DNA from: Actinoplanes auranticolor
Lineage (GTDB): Bacteria > Actinomycetota > Actinomycetes > Mycobacteriales > Micromonosporaceae
NCBI RefSeq assembly: GCF_018332655.1
Contig: NZ_BOQL01000079.1
Span: 1-40,395 of the forward strand
Direction of reading: 5' to 3'
Length of the DNA: 40,395 bases
In this document: piece by piece, positions 1 to 7,780 of the stretch
How positions within the stretch are numbered: position 1 is the first letter of the stretch
Layout: each line of letters starts with the position of its first letter
Position numbers and translations under genes: made by a program
The notes under the pieces: model-generated
The model's input: only the letters and a program-made list of their open reading frames with translations
Database searches by the model: none
Told to the model about the DNA's origin: nothing

Positions 1-26
1 GGCGCTACCCCGTCATCGTCGGTACG

Positions 27-1142
27 TCAGCGGTGGGCCGAGGTGCGTTCTGCGGCGGCGTAGTAGTCGGCCAGCTCGGCGAACGCGAGCTTCGGCTGCC
101 AGGTGTACGCCGAGGCAGGATCGCGGTACTCGTCACGGACGGTACGGGTCAGCGCCATGCTGGCGGTGTCGAGGTCTCGGGCGGGATCGGTCGAGTACGG
201 GTGGGTGGGGTGAATGAACTCGCTGACCGCCACCGCGTGCACGCCGGCGCGCTCGAACACGTCGAGCATCCGCAGGAGGAAGTCGGCCTGCGCCTGCTCG
301 TCACGGACGACGCCGGACACGACCGTCGGTTGCGCACCGTTGCGGTCGACGACGTCGAAGGACATGAACGCCCGCTGTGCGGCGCCGTCCCAGGTTGCCG
401 TGCCGAATTCGGCGATCATGACGGGCTTGCCCCACCGCTGGTAGCGCTGGATCTCCCGCGCGTGCTCCTGCTCGCTCGTCGGGTACGCCAACGTGTAGAA
501 GTGCATCAGGCCGATGACGTCGACCAGGCGCCAGTCGACGTCCTCGAACGGCGCCGCGGCGTAGGCGATGGTGCCCTCGAACGTCTGACGGGCTGTCTTC
601 ACGGCCCGGTCGAGGTAGGTGTTGAGCCGCTGCGCCGCGGTCTCCAGGTCCACGGTGGCGGTCGGCGTGAGGACCCGGTGATCGGCGTCGGCGAAGATGT
701 TAGCCATCCGCTCGTGGTACTTCTCGCCGGCCACGATGCCGGGTACGAACACCGACGCCACGCACCCGACCACAAGGCTGATCTCGCCGCCGTTCGCGCG
801 CAGAGCCTCAGCGATCGCGGCGGCCCGCGTCAGATGCTCGATCACCTCGTCCTGAGGCCGGTCGACCAGCCGCGGCTGCAGCCAGACATGCAGCCCGCAC
901 TGCACGGCGGCCCGTGCCGTCTGCTCCAGCCGCTGCAGATCGCTGCCGTACACGGTGACCGAATTGCAGTGCAGCTGCTCACGGATGGCTCTGATCTCGT
1001 CGGCCATCCGGTCTTCGCTCCAGACCACCCGCGACAGCTCGCCCTGCCCGGTGGCGAAGTTGGTGCCCGTGTCGTAGGTGACGCCGCGGTAGCGCGGCGG
1101 CCAACTGGTTCCGGTGCTCGTGCGATCGGGTTCGCCGGTCAT
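27..1142 (-). CDS. TIM-barrel glycoside hydrolase-like protein
   Basis: This 371-residue protein has no obvious signal peptide. It looks like a (beta/alpha)8 glycosidase-type fold. The N-terminus carries a RGVTYDTG strand, and a VMIAEFGTATW segment places Glu245 at a beta-strand end, as for the nucleophile of clan-A glycosidases. Asn and His/Tyr-rich segments such as LMHFYTLAYP precede it. Similar actinobacterial proteins are often left as hypothetical or mislabelled as abortive infection proteins, and the substrate cannot be read from sequence. The ATG at 1142 is preceded on the minus strand by GGGAAG at suitable spacing. The gene is divergent from the SDR gene, with about 140 bp between them. 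Fold assignment is moderate; enzymatic activity is inference. Confidence 0.7.
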   Translation of the reverse strand: MTGEPDRTSTGTSWPPRYRGVTYDTGTNFATGQGELSRVVWSEDRMADEIRAIREQLHCNSVTVYGSDLQRLEQTARAAVQCGLHVWLQPRLVDRPQDEVIEHLTRAAAIAEALRANGGEISLVVGCVASVFVPGIVAGEKYHERMANIFADADHRVLTPTATVDLETAAQRLNTYLDRAVKTARQTFEGTIAYAAAPFEDVDWRLVDVIGLMHFYTLAYPTSEQEHAREIQRYQRWGKPVMIAEFGTATWDGAAQRAFMSFDVVDRNGAQPTVVSGVVRDEQAQADFLLRMLDVFERAGVHAVAVSEFIHPTHPYSTDPARDLDTASMALTRTVRDEYRDPASAYTWQPKLAFAELADYYAAAERTSAHR

Positions 1143-1279
1143 CGTCTTCCCTCCGTCGATGAGCCCATGCGGGCGTCATCGACGCTCCCAGCGCGTCGAT
1201 GGGCGGGGCACCTTCGCGCGTGCGCCGACGGGCACGGCAAGAGGTGCCGGCCCGTACGCGGCGCTGCGAGACTTCCGGC

Positions 1280-2035
1280 ATGGGCGAATTCGACGGCAAG
1301 ACGGTACTGGTGACCGGAGGCGGCAGCGGCATCGGGCTGGCGACCGCTGACCTGCTGCTGAGCGCCGGCGCCCGGGTGGTGATCGCCGGGCGTCGCCCAG
1401 AGCGTCTCGAGGACGCGGCAGGCGAGCTTCGCGCGGGCGACCGGCTGCTGCCGGTCGTGGCAGACGTCGCGGACCCCGCTGCCGTGGACCGGTTGCTGAG
1501 CACCGTGCTGGCCCGCTTCGGGGTGCTGCACGGGTTGTTCGCCAATGCCGGGATCGCCCGCTTCGGTCCCGCCGCCTCGGTGTCCGAGCAGGATTACGAC
1601 ACGCTGATGAACACCAACTTTCGAGGTGTCTTCCAGACGGTGCAGAAGGCCATGCCCATGCTGGCGCACGACGCCTCGGTGGTGCTCAACGGGAGCTGGC
1701 TGGTGCATCGGGGACTTGCGACCACCCCGTTGTACGCCGCCGGCAAGGCGGCCGTGGTGAACCTGGCCCGCTCGCTGGCGGGTGACCTCGGCGCCCGTGG
1801 CATCCGGATCAACGCGATCAGTCCTGGTTTCATCGTCACGGACATGTTCACCGGTATCGCCTCCTCCGCACAGGAGCAGGAGGCGTCACGGTTACAGGTG
1901 CCGCTCGGCCGGCTGGGTACGCCGGCGGACGTGGCGCAGGCGGCGATGTTCCTCCTGTCGCCGCGTTCGTCGTACATCACCGGTCAGGAACTGCTGGTCG
2001 ACGGTGGACTGATCGGCTCCGTGCCGCATCGATGA
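1280..2035 (+). CDS. Short-chain dehydrogenase/reductase (SDR)
   Basis: This 251-residue classical SDR should use NAD(P)H to interconvert an alcohol and a ketone on an unknown substrate. The Rossmann motif TGGGSGIG lies at residues 12-19, the NAG motif follows in FANAGIA, and the catalytic set is Ser139, Tyr152 and Lys156 (YAAGK). The C-terminal half has the usual SPGFIVTDM and GQELLVDGG segments. The ATG at 1280 begins the recognisable domain (MGEFDGKTVLVTGG). An upstream in-frame start exists but adds 27 Arg-rich residues with no family resemblance. The Shine-Dalgarno sequence is weak. The gene is followed by a long hairpin and a convergent DUF1579-like gene. Confidence 0.9.
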   Translation: MGEFDGKTVLVTGGGSGIGLATADLLLSAGARVVIAGRRPERLEDAAGELRAGDRLLPVVADVADPAAVDRLLSTVLARFGVLHGLFANAGIARFGPAASVSEQDYDTLMNTNFRGVFQTVQKAMPMLAHDASVVLNGSWLVHRGLATTPLYAAGKAAVVNLARSLAGDLGARGIRINAISPGFIVTDMFTGIASSAQEQEASRLQVPLGRLGTPADVAQAAMFLLSPRSSYITGQELLVDGGLIGSVPHR

Positions 2036-2044
2036 GCGCACGGG

Positions 2045-2085
2045 GCAGCACCGTGCCGCCGGTGCGAACGGCGGCACGGTGCTGC
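2045..2085. terminator. Bidirectional hairpin terminator
   Basis: Two perfectly complementary 16-base arms (2045-2060 and 2070-2085, starting GCAGCACCG and ending CGGTGCTGC) enclose a 9-base loop. The hairpin lies between the stop of the SDR gene at 2035 and the stop of the convergent gene at 2102, so it can serve both. No U-tract is present, as is common in actinomycetes. Confidence 0.8.
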
Positions 2086-2101
2086 GGCCACGGGCGAAGG
2101 G

Positions 2102-2590
2102 TCAGTTCACCTTGGTCAGCGTGGCGTGCATAAAGGGCACCCAGTTCCCGTCCGGCAGCGGGAAGTCGCAGTCGTACTTGATGCTGCCGTCCTCCTGCAG
2201 GGCCCGGACGTAGCGGGCCGGGCCGACCAGGACGAGCTTGTCGTCCTCGAAGTCGCCCACGTAGTGGCTCTGTTCCTCGTTGTACGGGCCGAAGCTGCTG
2301 AAGTAGTGCGAGCGGAACTTGCTCGTCTCCGGGTCGTAGTCGAAGAACTCGTAACCGACGTCCGGCATGGCACCGCGCGGGCCCATGTCGATCGATCCTT
2401 CCCAGTGGTGCACGAGGAAGAACCCGCCGGGCAGCCACTCGAAGGTCTCGGTACCGGTCATCTTCGCCGGCGGGCCCATCGGGCCCTCCTCGGTCATGCC
2501 GCTGAGCTTCCAGGTGCCGACCAGGTAGTCGAGCTGCTTGAGCTCGGGCGCGGGCTGCGGAGGCGCAGGCGGCATCGCTTCATCAGACAT
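2102..2590 (-). CDS. DUF1579-like conserved protein
   Basis: This 162-residue protein resembles the DUF1579 family. It has a Pro-rich N-terminus followed by LDYLVGTWKLSG and TGTETFEWLPGGFFL, then FFDYDPETSKF. These are beta-rich segments typical of lipocalin-like barrels that measure or bind small ligands. Biochemical function is unknown. The ATG at 2590 was chosen because AGGAG sits five bases upstream; in-frame Met codons further upstream lack a ribosome binding site. The gene is convergent with the SDR gene across a shared terminator. No membrane segment or signal peptide is visible. Confidence 0.8.
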   Translation of the reverse strand: MSDEAMPPAPPQPAPELKQLDYLVGTWKLSGMTEEGPMGPPAKMTGTETFEWLPGGFFLVHHWEGSIDMGPRGAMPDVGYEFFDYDPETSKFRSHYFSSFGPYNEEQSHYVGDFEDDKLVLVGPARYVRALQEDGSIKYDCDFPLPDGNWVPFMHATLTKVN

Positions 2591-2809
2591 GTTGGCTCCT
2601 TGCCGTCGTTTCGTCATGGGCCGACACCTCACCGCCCGAGCCGTTCGGCTCGGGCGGCGTGTCCTACCGGGGGTGAAGGACGAGGCGTCGCGACCCGGCG
2701 TGGCGGGCCGCGAGGGCCCATCACTCGGATCTACCTGTTATGACGATGGTGGCCGGACCAACTCATCGGTGCGGCGGGAAATTTTTCCGCGGCCGGCCGG
2801 GACCGCTGC

Positions 2810-3652
2810 TCAGAGGTACGGCTTGCGGGCGGCGATGACGGCGTAGCCGATGTCGGAGCCCCAGCCGAAGTAGTCGCGGTAACTGGCCTTGAGCTCGACC
2901 ACCATGGCCTCACCGAAGCCGGCGACGAGCTCACCCATCAACTCATCGGCCCGGTCGACGTAGCGCATGCCCATGCCGTACACCCGCGGGCCGCACTGGG
3001 TGTACTCCTCGACGACGAAGCCGGCCGCGCGCAAGGCGTCGATCCATTCCCCGAGGCTCAACAGTTGCGCTACCTGAAACTTCTTCGCGAACTCGGTGGC
3101 GCGCTCGCCGGCGAGCGCCGCCTCCCGGGTGATGTCACTGATGCCCAGACGCCCCCCCGGGCGCAGCACGCGGTGCAGTTCGCGAAGAACCTCACCCAGG
3201 TCGGTGGCGTGCATCAGGGACTCCATGGCCACCGTCGCATCGAACGAGCCGTCGGCGTAAGGCAGCGAGCGGTAGTCCCCATGATGGAACTCGACGCTGC
3301 CGGCAACCCCGGCCTCGACGGCACGAGCGGTGGCCTCGCTCGCCTGCACCGCGCTGATGGTGATGCCACTGACCCGCACGCCGAACTCTCGGTGCAGCTG
3401 CACGGCCGGGCCGCCGACGCCGCAGCCGGCGTCCAGCAGCCGCTCGCCGGCACGCAGCCCGATACCGTCGCCGACCTTTCGGGTGATGCGACGAGCCGCC
3501 TCGACCGCCGGAGTGTCGTCGTGATCGTCGAACCAGTAGGGCAGATGTTCCTGGCCGTCGATGAAGATCTGCGACAGCCCGGCCGATTCGTCGTACATCC
3601 GCCCCAGCTCTTCGCCTGCCGGTGCCAGTGCCTGCGGTGCGGTGGATTCCAT
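2810..3652 (-). CDS. SAM-dependent methyltransferase, class I
   Basis: This 280-residue Rossmann methyltransferase would transfer a methyl group from S-adenosylmethionine to a small molecule. Motif I LLDAGCGVGG is at about residues 72-81. It is followed by GDYRSLPYADGSFD (motif II/post I) and VLRPGGRLGISD (motif III), the pattern of the UbiE/COQ5 and sugar or terpenoid methyltransferase group. The substrate is not determinable. The ATG at 3652 has AAGGGG about eight bases upstream; an earlier in-frame Met adds a Cys-rich stretch that does not look like domain sequence. It is divergent from the ECF sigma factor gene, so the two may share a control region. Confidence 0.88.
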   Translation of the reverse strand: MESTAPQALAPAGEELGRMYDESAGLSQIFIDGQEHLPYWFDDHDDTPAVEAARRITRKVGDGIGLRAGERLLDAGCGVGGPAVQLHREFGVRVSGITISAVQASEATARAVEAGVAGSVEFHHGDYRSLPYADGSFDATVAMESLMHATDLGEVLRELHRVLRPGGRLGISDITREAALAGERATEFAKKFQVAQLLSLGEWIDALRAAGFVVEEYTQCGPRVYGMGMRYVDRADELMGELVAGFGEAMVVELKASYRDYFGWGSDIGYAVIAARKPYL

Positions 3653-3721
3653 GGTGTCTGCCCCTTCGCCGCCGATGAGGAACGCGGGTCCACACTCGCA
3701 TTCCCGGCGGCAGGCGATCAC

Positions 3722-3822
3722 CTTCTCGATTGCGGCCCGATTGAGGCACCGTCGCCCGCCCGGCCAACGTCTATAGTGTTTGCGAACCGCTTGACGTCCG
3801 CTCTGGTGCGAAAGAGGAATCT
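3722..3822. promoter_or_regulatory. Divergent intergenic promoter region
   Basis: The gap between the methyltransferase and sigma factor genes contains a CTATAG core at 3771-3776, a possible -10 element on either strand, and TTGACG at 3791-3796. An AGAGGAA ribosome binding site lies just before the ATG at 3823. ECF factors often regulate their own divergent promoters, but no pair of matching -35/-10 boxes was established here. Confidence 0.35.
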
Positions 3823-4869
3823 ATGGTAGAGGGCGAAGACGCCAGGTTCGGTCGAGACGCGGGCCAGTCAGTGGCGACCCTCGACGAACCGACATTCTCC
3901 CGGATCGCGGAGGGTCATCGTCGCGAGCTGCAGGTCCACTGTTACCGGATGTTGGGGTCCTTCGAGGACTCCGAGGACCTGGTTCAGGAGACGTACCTGC
4001 GGGCGTGGCGGGGGCGGCAAAGCTTCGAGGGCCGCTCCAGCGTCCGGGCCTGGCTGTACCGCATCGCGACCAACGCCTGCATCGACCACATCGACCGTGC
4101 CTCCCGTACGCCGATCGCGCGCCGCCAGCCGGCGTTCTCGATGGAACCGGCCGCCGACACCCAGGGGCTGACCGAGGTGCCGTGGCTGCAGCCGTTCCCG
4201 GACCGGTTGCTCGACCAGACGGCGCCGCCGGACGCCGAGCCGGACGCGCTGGTCATCGCCAAGGAGACCATCGAGCTGGCCTTCCTGATCGCGATCCAGC
4301 ACCTGCCGCCGCAGCAGCGGGCCGCGCTGATCCTGCGCGATGTGCTGGCCTGGTCGGCCAACGACACCGCCACGGCGCTGAACATCAGCGTGGCCTCGGC
4401 CAACAGCGCCCTGCAGCGGGCGCGGGCGACGCTCAAGGAGCGCATGCCGGCACGCCGTCTCGACTGGGGACCGGCCGCCGATCCGAGTGAGGCCGAACGG
4501 CACCTGCTGCAGGAGTGCATCGAGGCGCTGGAGAAGGCCGACCCGGACCGGTTCGCCAAGTTGCTGCGCACCGACGTGCGGGTCACCATGCCGCCGGATG
4601 CGTTCTGGATCGTCGGCCGCGACGCGTTCGTGGCCGGTCTGGTGGCCCAGTTCGACCCCGCGTCGCCGGCGTACTTCGGCGAGTGGCGCGCGGTCGCGAC
4701 TAGGGCCAACAGGCAGCCGGCGGTCGCGACGTACGTCCGCCAGCCGGGTCAGACGGAGTTCCGGGCGCAGGTGCTCAACGTGTTCCGCGTCGAGGACGGA
4801 CTCATCACCGACATCACGGCGTTCCTGCCCGAGGTCTTCCCGTCCTTCGAGCTGCCGATGACGATTTAG
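3823..4869 (+). CDS. ECF sigma factor with C-terminal SnoaL-like domain
   Basis: This 348-residue protein is an extracytoplasmic-function sigma factor of the large, C-terminally extended type (TIGR02960/SigX5-like). Region 2 includes the helix with LGSFEDSEDLVQETYLRAW and WLYRIATNACID. Region 4 has LPPQQRAALILRDVL and the helix-turn-helix NISVASANSALQRARATLKE. The C-terminal 120 residues resemble an NTF2/SnoaL-like domain (the segment after EALEKADPDRFAKLL, then FRVEDGLITDITAF), which in related sigma factors replaces or assists a separate anti-sigma factor. No anti-sigma gene is adjacent. The start is supported by AGAGGAA upstream. Confidence 0.92.
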   Translation: MVEGEDARFGRDAGQSVATLDEPTFSRIAEGHRRELQVHCYRMLGSFEDSEDLVQETYLRAWRGRQSFEGRSSVRAWLYRIATNACIDHIDRASRTPIARRQPAFSMEPAADTQGLTEVPWLQPFPDRLLDQTAPPDAEPDALVIAKETIELAFLIAIQHLPPQQRAALILRDVLAWSANDTATALNISVASANSALQRARATLKERMPARRLDWGPAADPSEAERHLLQECIEALEKADPDRFAKLLRTDVRVTMPPDAFWIVGRDAFVAGLVAQFDPASPAYFGEWRAVATRANRQPAVATYVRQPGQTEFRAQVLNVFRVEDGLITDITAFLPEVFPSFELPMTI

Positions 4870-4874
4870 CGTGC

Positions 4875-4921
4875 GACGGCCTCACCCTCGCTCACCGCCG
4901 GCGGGCGAGGGTGAGGCCGTC
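4875..4921. terminator. Bidirectional hairpin terminator
   Basis: Perfect 17-base arms at 4875-4891 and 4905-4921 (GACGGCCTC...GAGGCCGTC) enclose a 13-base loop. The left arm follows the sigma factor stop. The right arm overlaps the last codons of the convergent methyltransferase gene, so the hairpin can end transcription from both sides. Confidence 0.78.
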
Positions 4922-5581
4922 CGCGATCGGCAGCATGACCACGTCGAGGCGGTCGTCGGCGGCGAGCCGGGCGTTGAGCGCTGCCATCGTCTGCGCGCAG
5001 CGACGCATCAGCGGGTCATCGGCCAGCTCGGGACTGGCGACGTAGCCGTCCAGCAGCACGTTGTCGAGCAGCAGCAGCCCGCCCGGGCGCAGCAACGGCA
5101 GGGCGAGTTCGACGTAGCCCGGATAGTTCATCTTGTCCGCGTCGACGAAGACGATGTCGGCCCGGAAGTTCGCCGGCAGTGCTCGCAGCGTCTTCGCCGC
5201 AGGACCGAGCCGGAAGTCGATGCGGTCCGCGACGCCGGCTCGCTGCCAGTGCTGCGCGGCGACGGCATGCCAGCGATCGTCGTTGTCGCAGGTCATGACG
5301 CGCCCGCCGGGGGCCAGGCCGCGGGCGAACGCCAGCGCGGACAGCCCGGTGAAGGTTCCGATGTCCAGCACGCTGCGGGCTGCCCCCAGCCGGGCCAGCA
5401 TGGTCAGCAGCGTGGCCTGCTCCGCCTGCACCATCATGCCTGCGGCGTCGCCGGTCGCCGCGGTGCGCGCGATCAGGCTCGCGGTGACCGGGTCCGGCGC
5501 GGTGCTGCTGCACGCCAGGTAGCGCGCCAGGGCCGGGGTGACCGGCAGGTGCTTGACGTCGACCGGGCCTGCACCGGACAT
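4892..5581 (-). CDS. O-methyltransferase, CCoAOMT-like
   Basis: This 229-residue protein belongs to the cation-dependent O-methyltransferase family (Methyltransf_3, catechol or caffeoyl-CoA type). The SAM-binding motif VLDIGTFTGLS is at residues 71-81, with upstream MMVQAEQATLL. The metal and substrate region IVFVDADKMNYPGYVELALPL and LLLLDNVLLDG follow, all typical of the family. The usual substrates are catechol-like hydroxyls; the real one is unknown. The ATG at 5581 is chosen because homology begins there; the upstream in-frame extension overlaps the ku promoter side and is Arg/Ser-rich. It is divergent from the Ku gene. Confidence 0.9.
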   Translation of the reverse strand: MSGAGPVDVKHLPVTPALARYLACSSTAPDPVTASLIARTAATGDAAGMMVQAEQATLLTMLARLGAARSVLDIGTFTGLSALAFARGLAPGGRVMTCDNDDRWHAVAAQHWQRAGVADRIDFRLGPAAKTLRALPANFRADIVFVDADKMNYPGYVELALPLLRPGGLLLLDNVLLDGYVASPELADDPLMRRCAQTMAALNARLAADDRLDVVMLPIADGLTLARRR

Positions 5582-5765
5582 GCGCGGTTCCGCCTTTCGG
5601 TTGGCGCGAGCGGGCGATCCGCCGCGTGCCCTCCAGTCTCGTCCCGCGACTCCCCCGGCCCGCCTCACAGCGTGCCCAGAGCTGCGCAAGCACGAGGACG
5701 AGGCATTCGCACGGCCGGTGCCATGGTGGGAACGACATCGCCATGAACCGCCCTGAGGAGCCCGC

Positions 5766-6557
5766 ATGCGTGCGATTTGGAAAGGCGCCATCTCGTTCGG
5801 CCTGGTCTCGATCACCGTGCGGCTGTACGCGGCCACCGAGGAGAAGAGTGTGCGCTTTCATCAGGTACACCGCACCGACGGCGGCCGGGTACGCCACCGG
5901 CGAATCTGCTCCGCCTGTGACACCGAGGTGGCCATGCTCGACATCGCCAAGGGCTACGACGCCGACGGCGGCGACATGGTGGTCCTCACCGACGAGGACC
6001 TGGCCGGGCTGCCGCTGTCGAGCTCGCGGGTCATCGAGGTGCTCGAGTTCGTGCCGGGCGCCGAGGTGGACCCGATTCTCTACAACCGGACGTACTTCCT
6101 CGAGCCGGATGCCACCGCCGTGAAGCCCTACGCCCTGCTGCGTGACGCGTTGCGTGACACCGACCGGGTCGCGGTGGTCAAGGTGGCGCTGCGCCAGCGT
6201 GAGCAGCTGGCGGCGTTGCGCGTGCGGGGCGAGACGCTGGTCATGCACACCATGCTGTGGCCGGACGAGCTGCGCGCCCCTGACTTCGGTTTCATCGACC
6301 AGGAGGTGGTGGTCAAGGATTCCGAGCTGGCCATGGCGGCGTCCCTGATCGACTCGATGACCGGCAGCTTCGATCCGTCGAAGCTGACCGACGAGTACCG
6401 CGCGGCCCTGCAGGAGGTGCTGGAGGCCAAGCTGCAGGGCCGGCAGGTCACCGTGCCGAGTGCGCCGGGCGCCGCCACCAAGGGCGTGGACCTGATGGCG
6501 GCGCTGCAGGCGTCCGTCGAGCGGGCGCAGCGGGCCCGCAAGGCCGACGCTGCCTGA
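5766..6557 (+). CDS. ku: Ku protein (bacterial non-homologous end joining)
   Basis: This 263-residue Ku homologue forms a homodimeric ring on double-strand DNA ends and recruits the ligase LigD in bacterial end joining. Diagnostic segments are the N-terminal MRAIWKGAISFGLVSITVRLY and a ICSACDTEV linker. The central barrel has LEPDATAVKPYALLRDAL and HTMLWPDELR, and the C-terminal VDLMAALQASV region matches the family. Length is normal for actinobacterial Ku, without a long Lys-rich tail. AGGAG precedes the ATG. No ligD gene is visible in the window, so it acts alone here or with a distant partner. Confidence 0.96.
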   Translation: MRAIWKGAISFGLVSITVRLYAATEEKSVRFHQVHRTDGGRVRHRRICSACDTEVAMLDIAKGYDADGGDMVVLTDEDLAGLPLSSSRVIEVLEFVPGAEVDPILYNRTYFLEPDATAVKPYALLRDALRDTDRVAVVKVALRQREQLAALRVRGETLVMHTMLWPDELRAPDFGFIDQEVVVKDSELAMAASLIDSMTGSFDPSKLTDEYRAALQEVLEAKLQGRQVTVPSAPGAATKGVDLMAALQASVERAQRARKADAA

Positions 6558-6566
6558 GGGGCCGAT

Positions 6567-7109
6567 TCAGCGCACCCGGGAGCGGCGCGTCAGCAGCCAC
6601 ACCACGCCGACCATCAGCGCGAGGTCGATCGACACGAGCACGAGGGTGCTCGTGTCGCGTTCCATGTGGTGTCCGCCGTGCGCCGCGCCGGCGGCCTCGA
6701 CCGGGTCCGCAGCAGGCTGCGCGCCGGAGCCGACCGTGAAGGTGACGAGCCCGGACACGGGTGCGCCGTCGCCGAGCTCCAGGTGGAAGCCGACCCGGTA
6801 ACGGCCGGGATGCTCGGCCGTTACCGGGACCGTGATCAGGACGTCGTCCACGACCGGCTCGCCGCGGGTGACGTCTGCCCCGCCGGGACCGACCACCGTG
6901 ATGTGCATGGTCCGCGGCTGCGGGGCGGCGGTGAACCGCAGCGCCACCTGCGCGGGCGCGGCGATGAGCACCGTACCGTCGGCGGGCTCGACGGCCTGCA
7001 GGCGGGCCGGCGCCGGCGCGCCGAAGACGAGGTAGGCCACCAGCAGCATCAGAGCGACACCGGCGCCGCCGAACAGCAGGCGGCGCCGGGTGGGAAGCGC
7101 GGAGATCAT
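6567..7109 (-). CDS. CopC-domain membrane-anchored protein
   Basis: This 180-residue protein has an N-terminal membrane or signal segment (residues about 9-30, LLFGGAGVALMLLVAYLVFG). Next is an exported CopC-like beta-sandwich (AVEPADGTVLIAAPAQVALRF, then GRYRVGFHLELGDGAPVSG), an AHGGHH histidine cluster and a C-terminal transmembrane helix ending in RRSRVR. CopC domains usually bind copper in the periplasm or outside the membrane. The usual first histidine of the mature protein is absent here (ARLQAVEPADG), so classical copper binding is doubtful. Its ATG overlaps the stop of the upstream gene by four bases (ATGA), indicating translational coupling with the membrane protein. Confidence 0.82.
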   Translation of the reverse strand: MISALPTRRRLLFGGAGVALMLLVAYLVFGAPAPARLQAVEPADGTVLIAAPAQVALRFTAAPQPRTMHITVVGPGGADVTRGEPVVDDVLITVPVTAEHPGRYRVGFHLELGDGAPVSGLVTFTVGSGAQPAADPVEAAGAAHGGHHMERDTSTLVLVSIDLALMVGVVWLLTRRSRVR

Positions 7110-7672
7110 GCCGGCAGCGGACGGCAGCTGCACGCCATGTCGAGGGACTCGGCGCGCGAGGGCCGCAGATGGTAGTACATGGCGATGACCATCGGCAGGA
7201 ATACCACCGTGTTGTAGAACAGGTGCAGCTCGACGCGGGGCAGCACCAGCTGCAGGATGCTGGTCGGCACCGCTCGCCCGGCCAGGAAATGCCCGCTCTG
7301 CGACTGGATCAGCAGCAACAGGTGCTCGATGTGGTGCCAGAACTGGACGGCGAGAGCGACCGTCCACCACGTGCGGCTGCGGCCGACGAACCCGGGGCGC
7401 AGCAGGAACAGGAAGAACAACATCACGGCCGCGTAGCCGTAGTGCAGCCATTCGGAGCTGATGAGCCACGGGAACGGCATCCCGAGCACGCCGCGCGCCT
7501 GCGGCGGTTTCCAGCCCAGCGCCCAGATCTGGTAGGCCTGGGTCAGGTGTTCGGCCCAGTGTGCCAGGACGATGACCATGAACACGCCGAGCGCGGCTCG
7601 GTGGTGGCTGCCGTTGAGCCCCCACGGGCGGCCGGTTCGGGTGCCCGGCGCTGAACGTACGGGGTGGGACAC
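7106..7672 (-). CDS. Histidine-rich multi-pass membrane protein
   Basis: This protein of about 188 residues has four or five hydrophobic segments (for example VFMVIVLAHWAEH and YAAVMLFFLFLLRPG). Histidines sit inside or at the ends of the helices: HWAEH, FWHHIEH and VELHLFYN. Paired His residues in membrane helices suggest metal or haem ligation, but I do not recognise the family. The GTG at 7672 is chosen because GGGAGG lies just upstream; an in-frame ATG at 7726 is possible. It is translationally coupled to the CopC-domain gene downstream, so the pair probably works together in metal handling or an extracytoplasmic redox role (inference). Confidence 0.7.
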   Translation of the reverse strand: MSHPVRSAPGTRTGRPWGLNGSHHRAALGVFMVIVLAHWAEHLTQAYQIWALGWKPPQARGVLGMPFPWLISSEWLHYGYAAVMLFFLFLLRPGFVGRSRTWWTVALAVQFWHHIEHLLLLIQSQSGHFLAGRAVPTSILQLVLPRVELHLFYNTVVFLPMVIAMYYHLRPSRAESLDMACSCRPLPA

Positions 7673-7709
7673 TGTGCCTCCCGGATGTCGGTGAACGCGT
7701 CGCCCCAGC

Positions 7710-7726
7710 GTGCCGGTCGCCGGCAC
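7710..7726 (-). terminator. Short hairpin downstream of rfbB
   Basis: GTGCCGG, a TCG loop and CCGGCAC form a perfect seven-pair stem about 55 bases beyond the stop of the dTDP-glucose dehydratase gene. There is no U-tract. It could end that transcript before the membrane-protein gene. Confidence 0.45.
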
Positions 7727-7780
7727 GGGCGGTCGTCTCCGTGCGTGCCGCCCCGTGCCCGCCGGGCGGGCGCCGGCGGA

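Noticed and set aside
2770..2786. AT-centred inverted repeat between the DUF1579-like and methyltransferase genes
   Set aside because: It needs a G-T pair and leaves almost no loop, so it is a poor terminator. Left unassigned.
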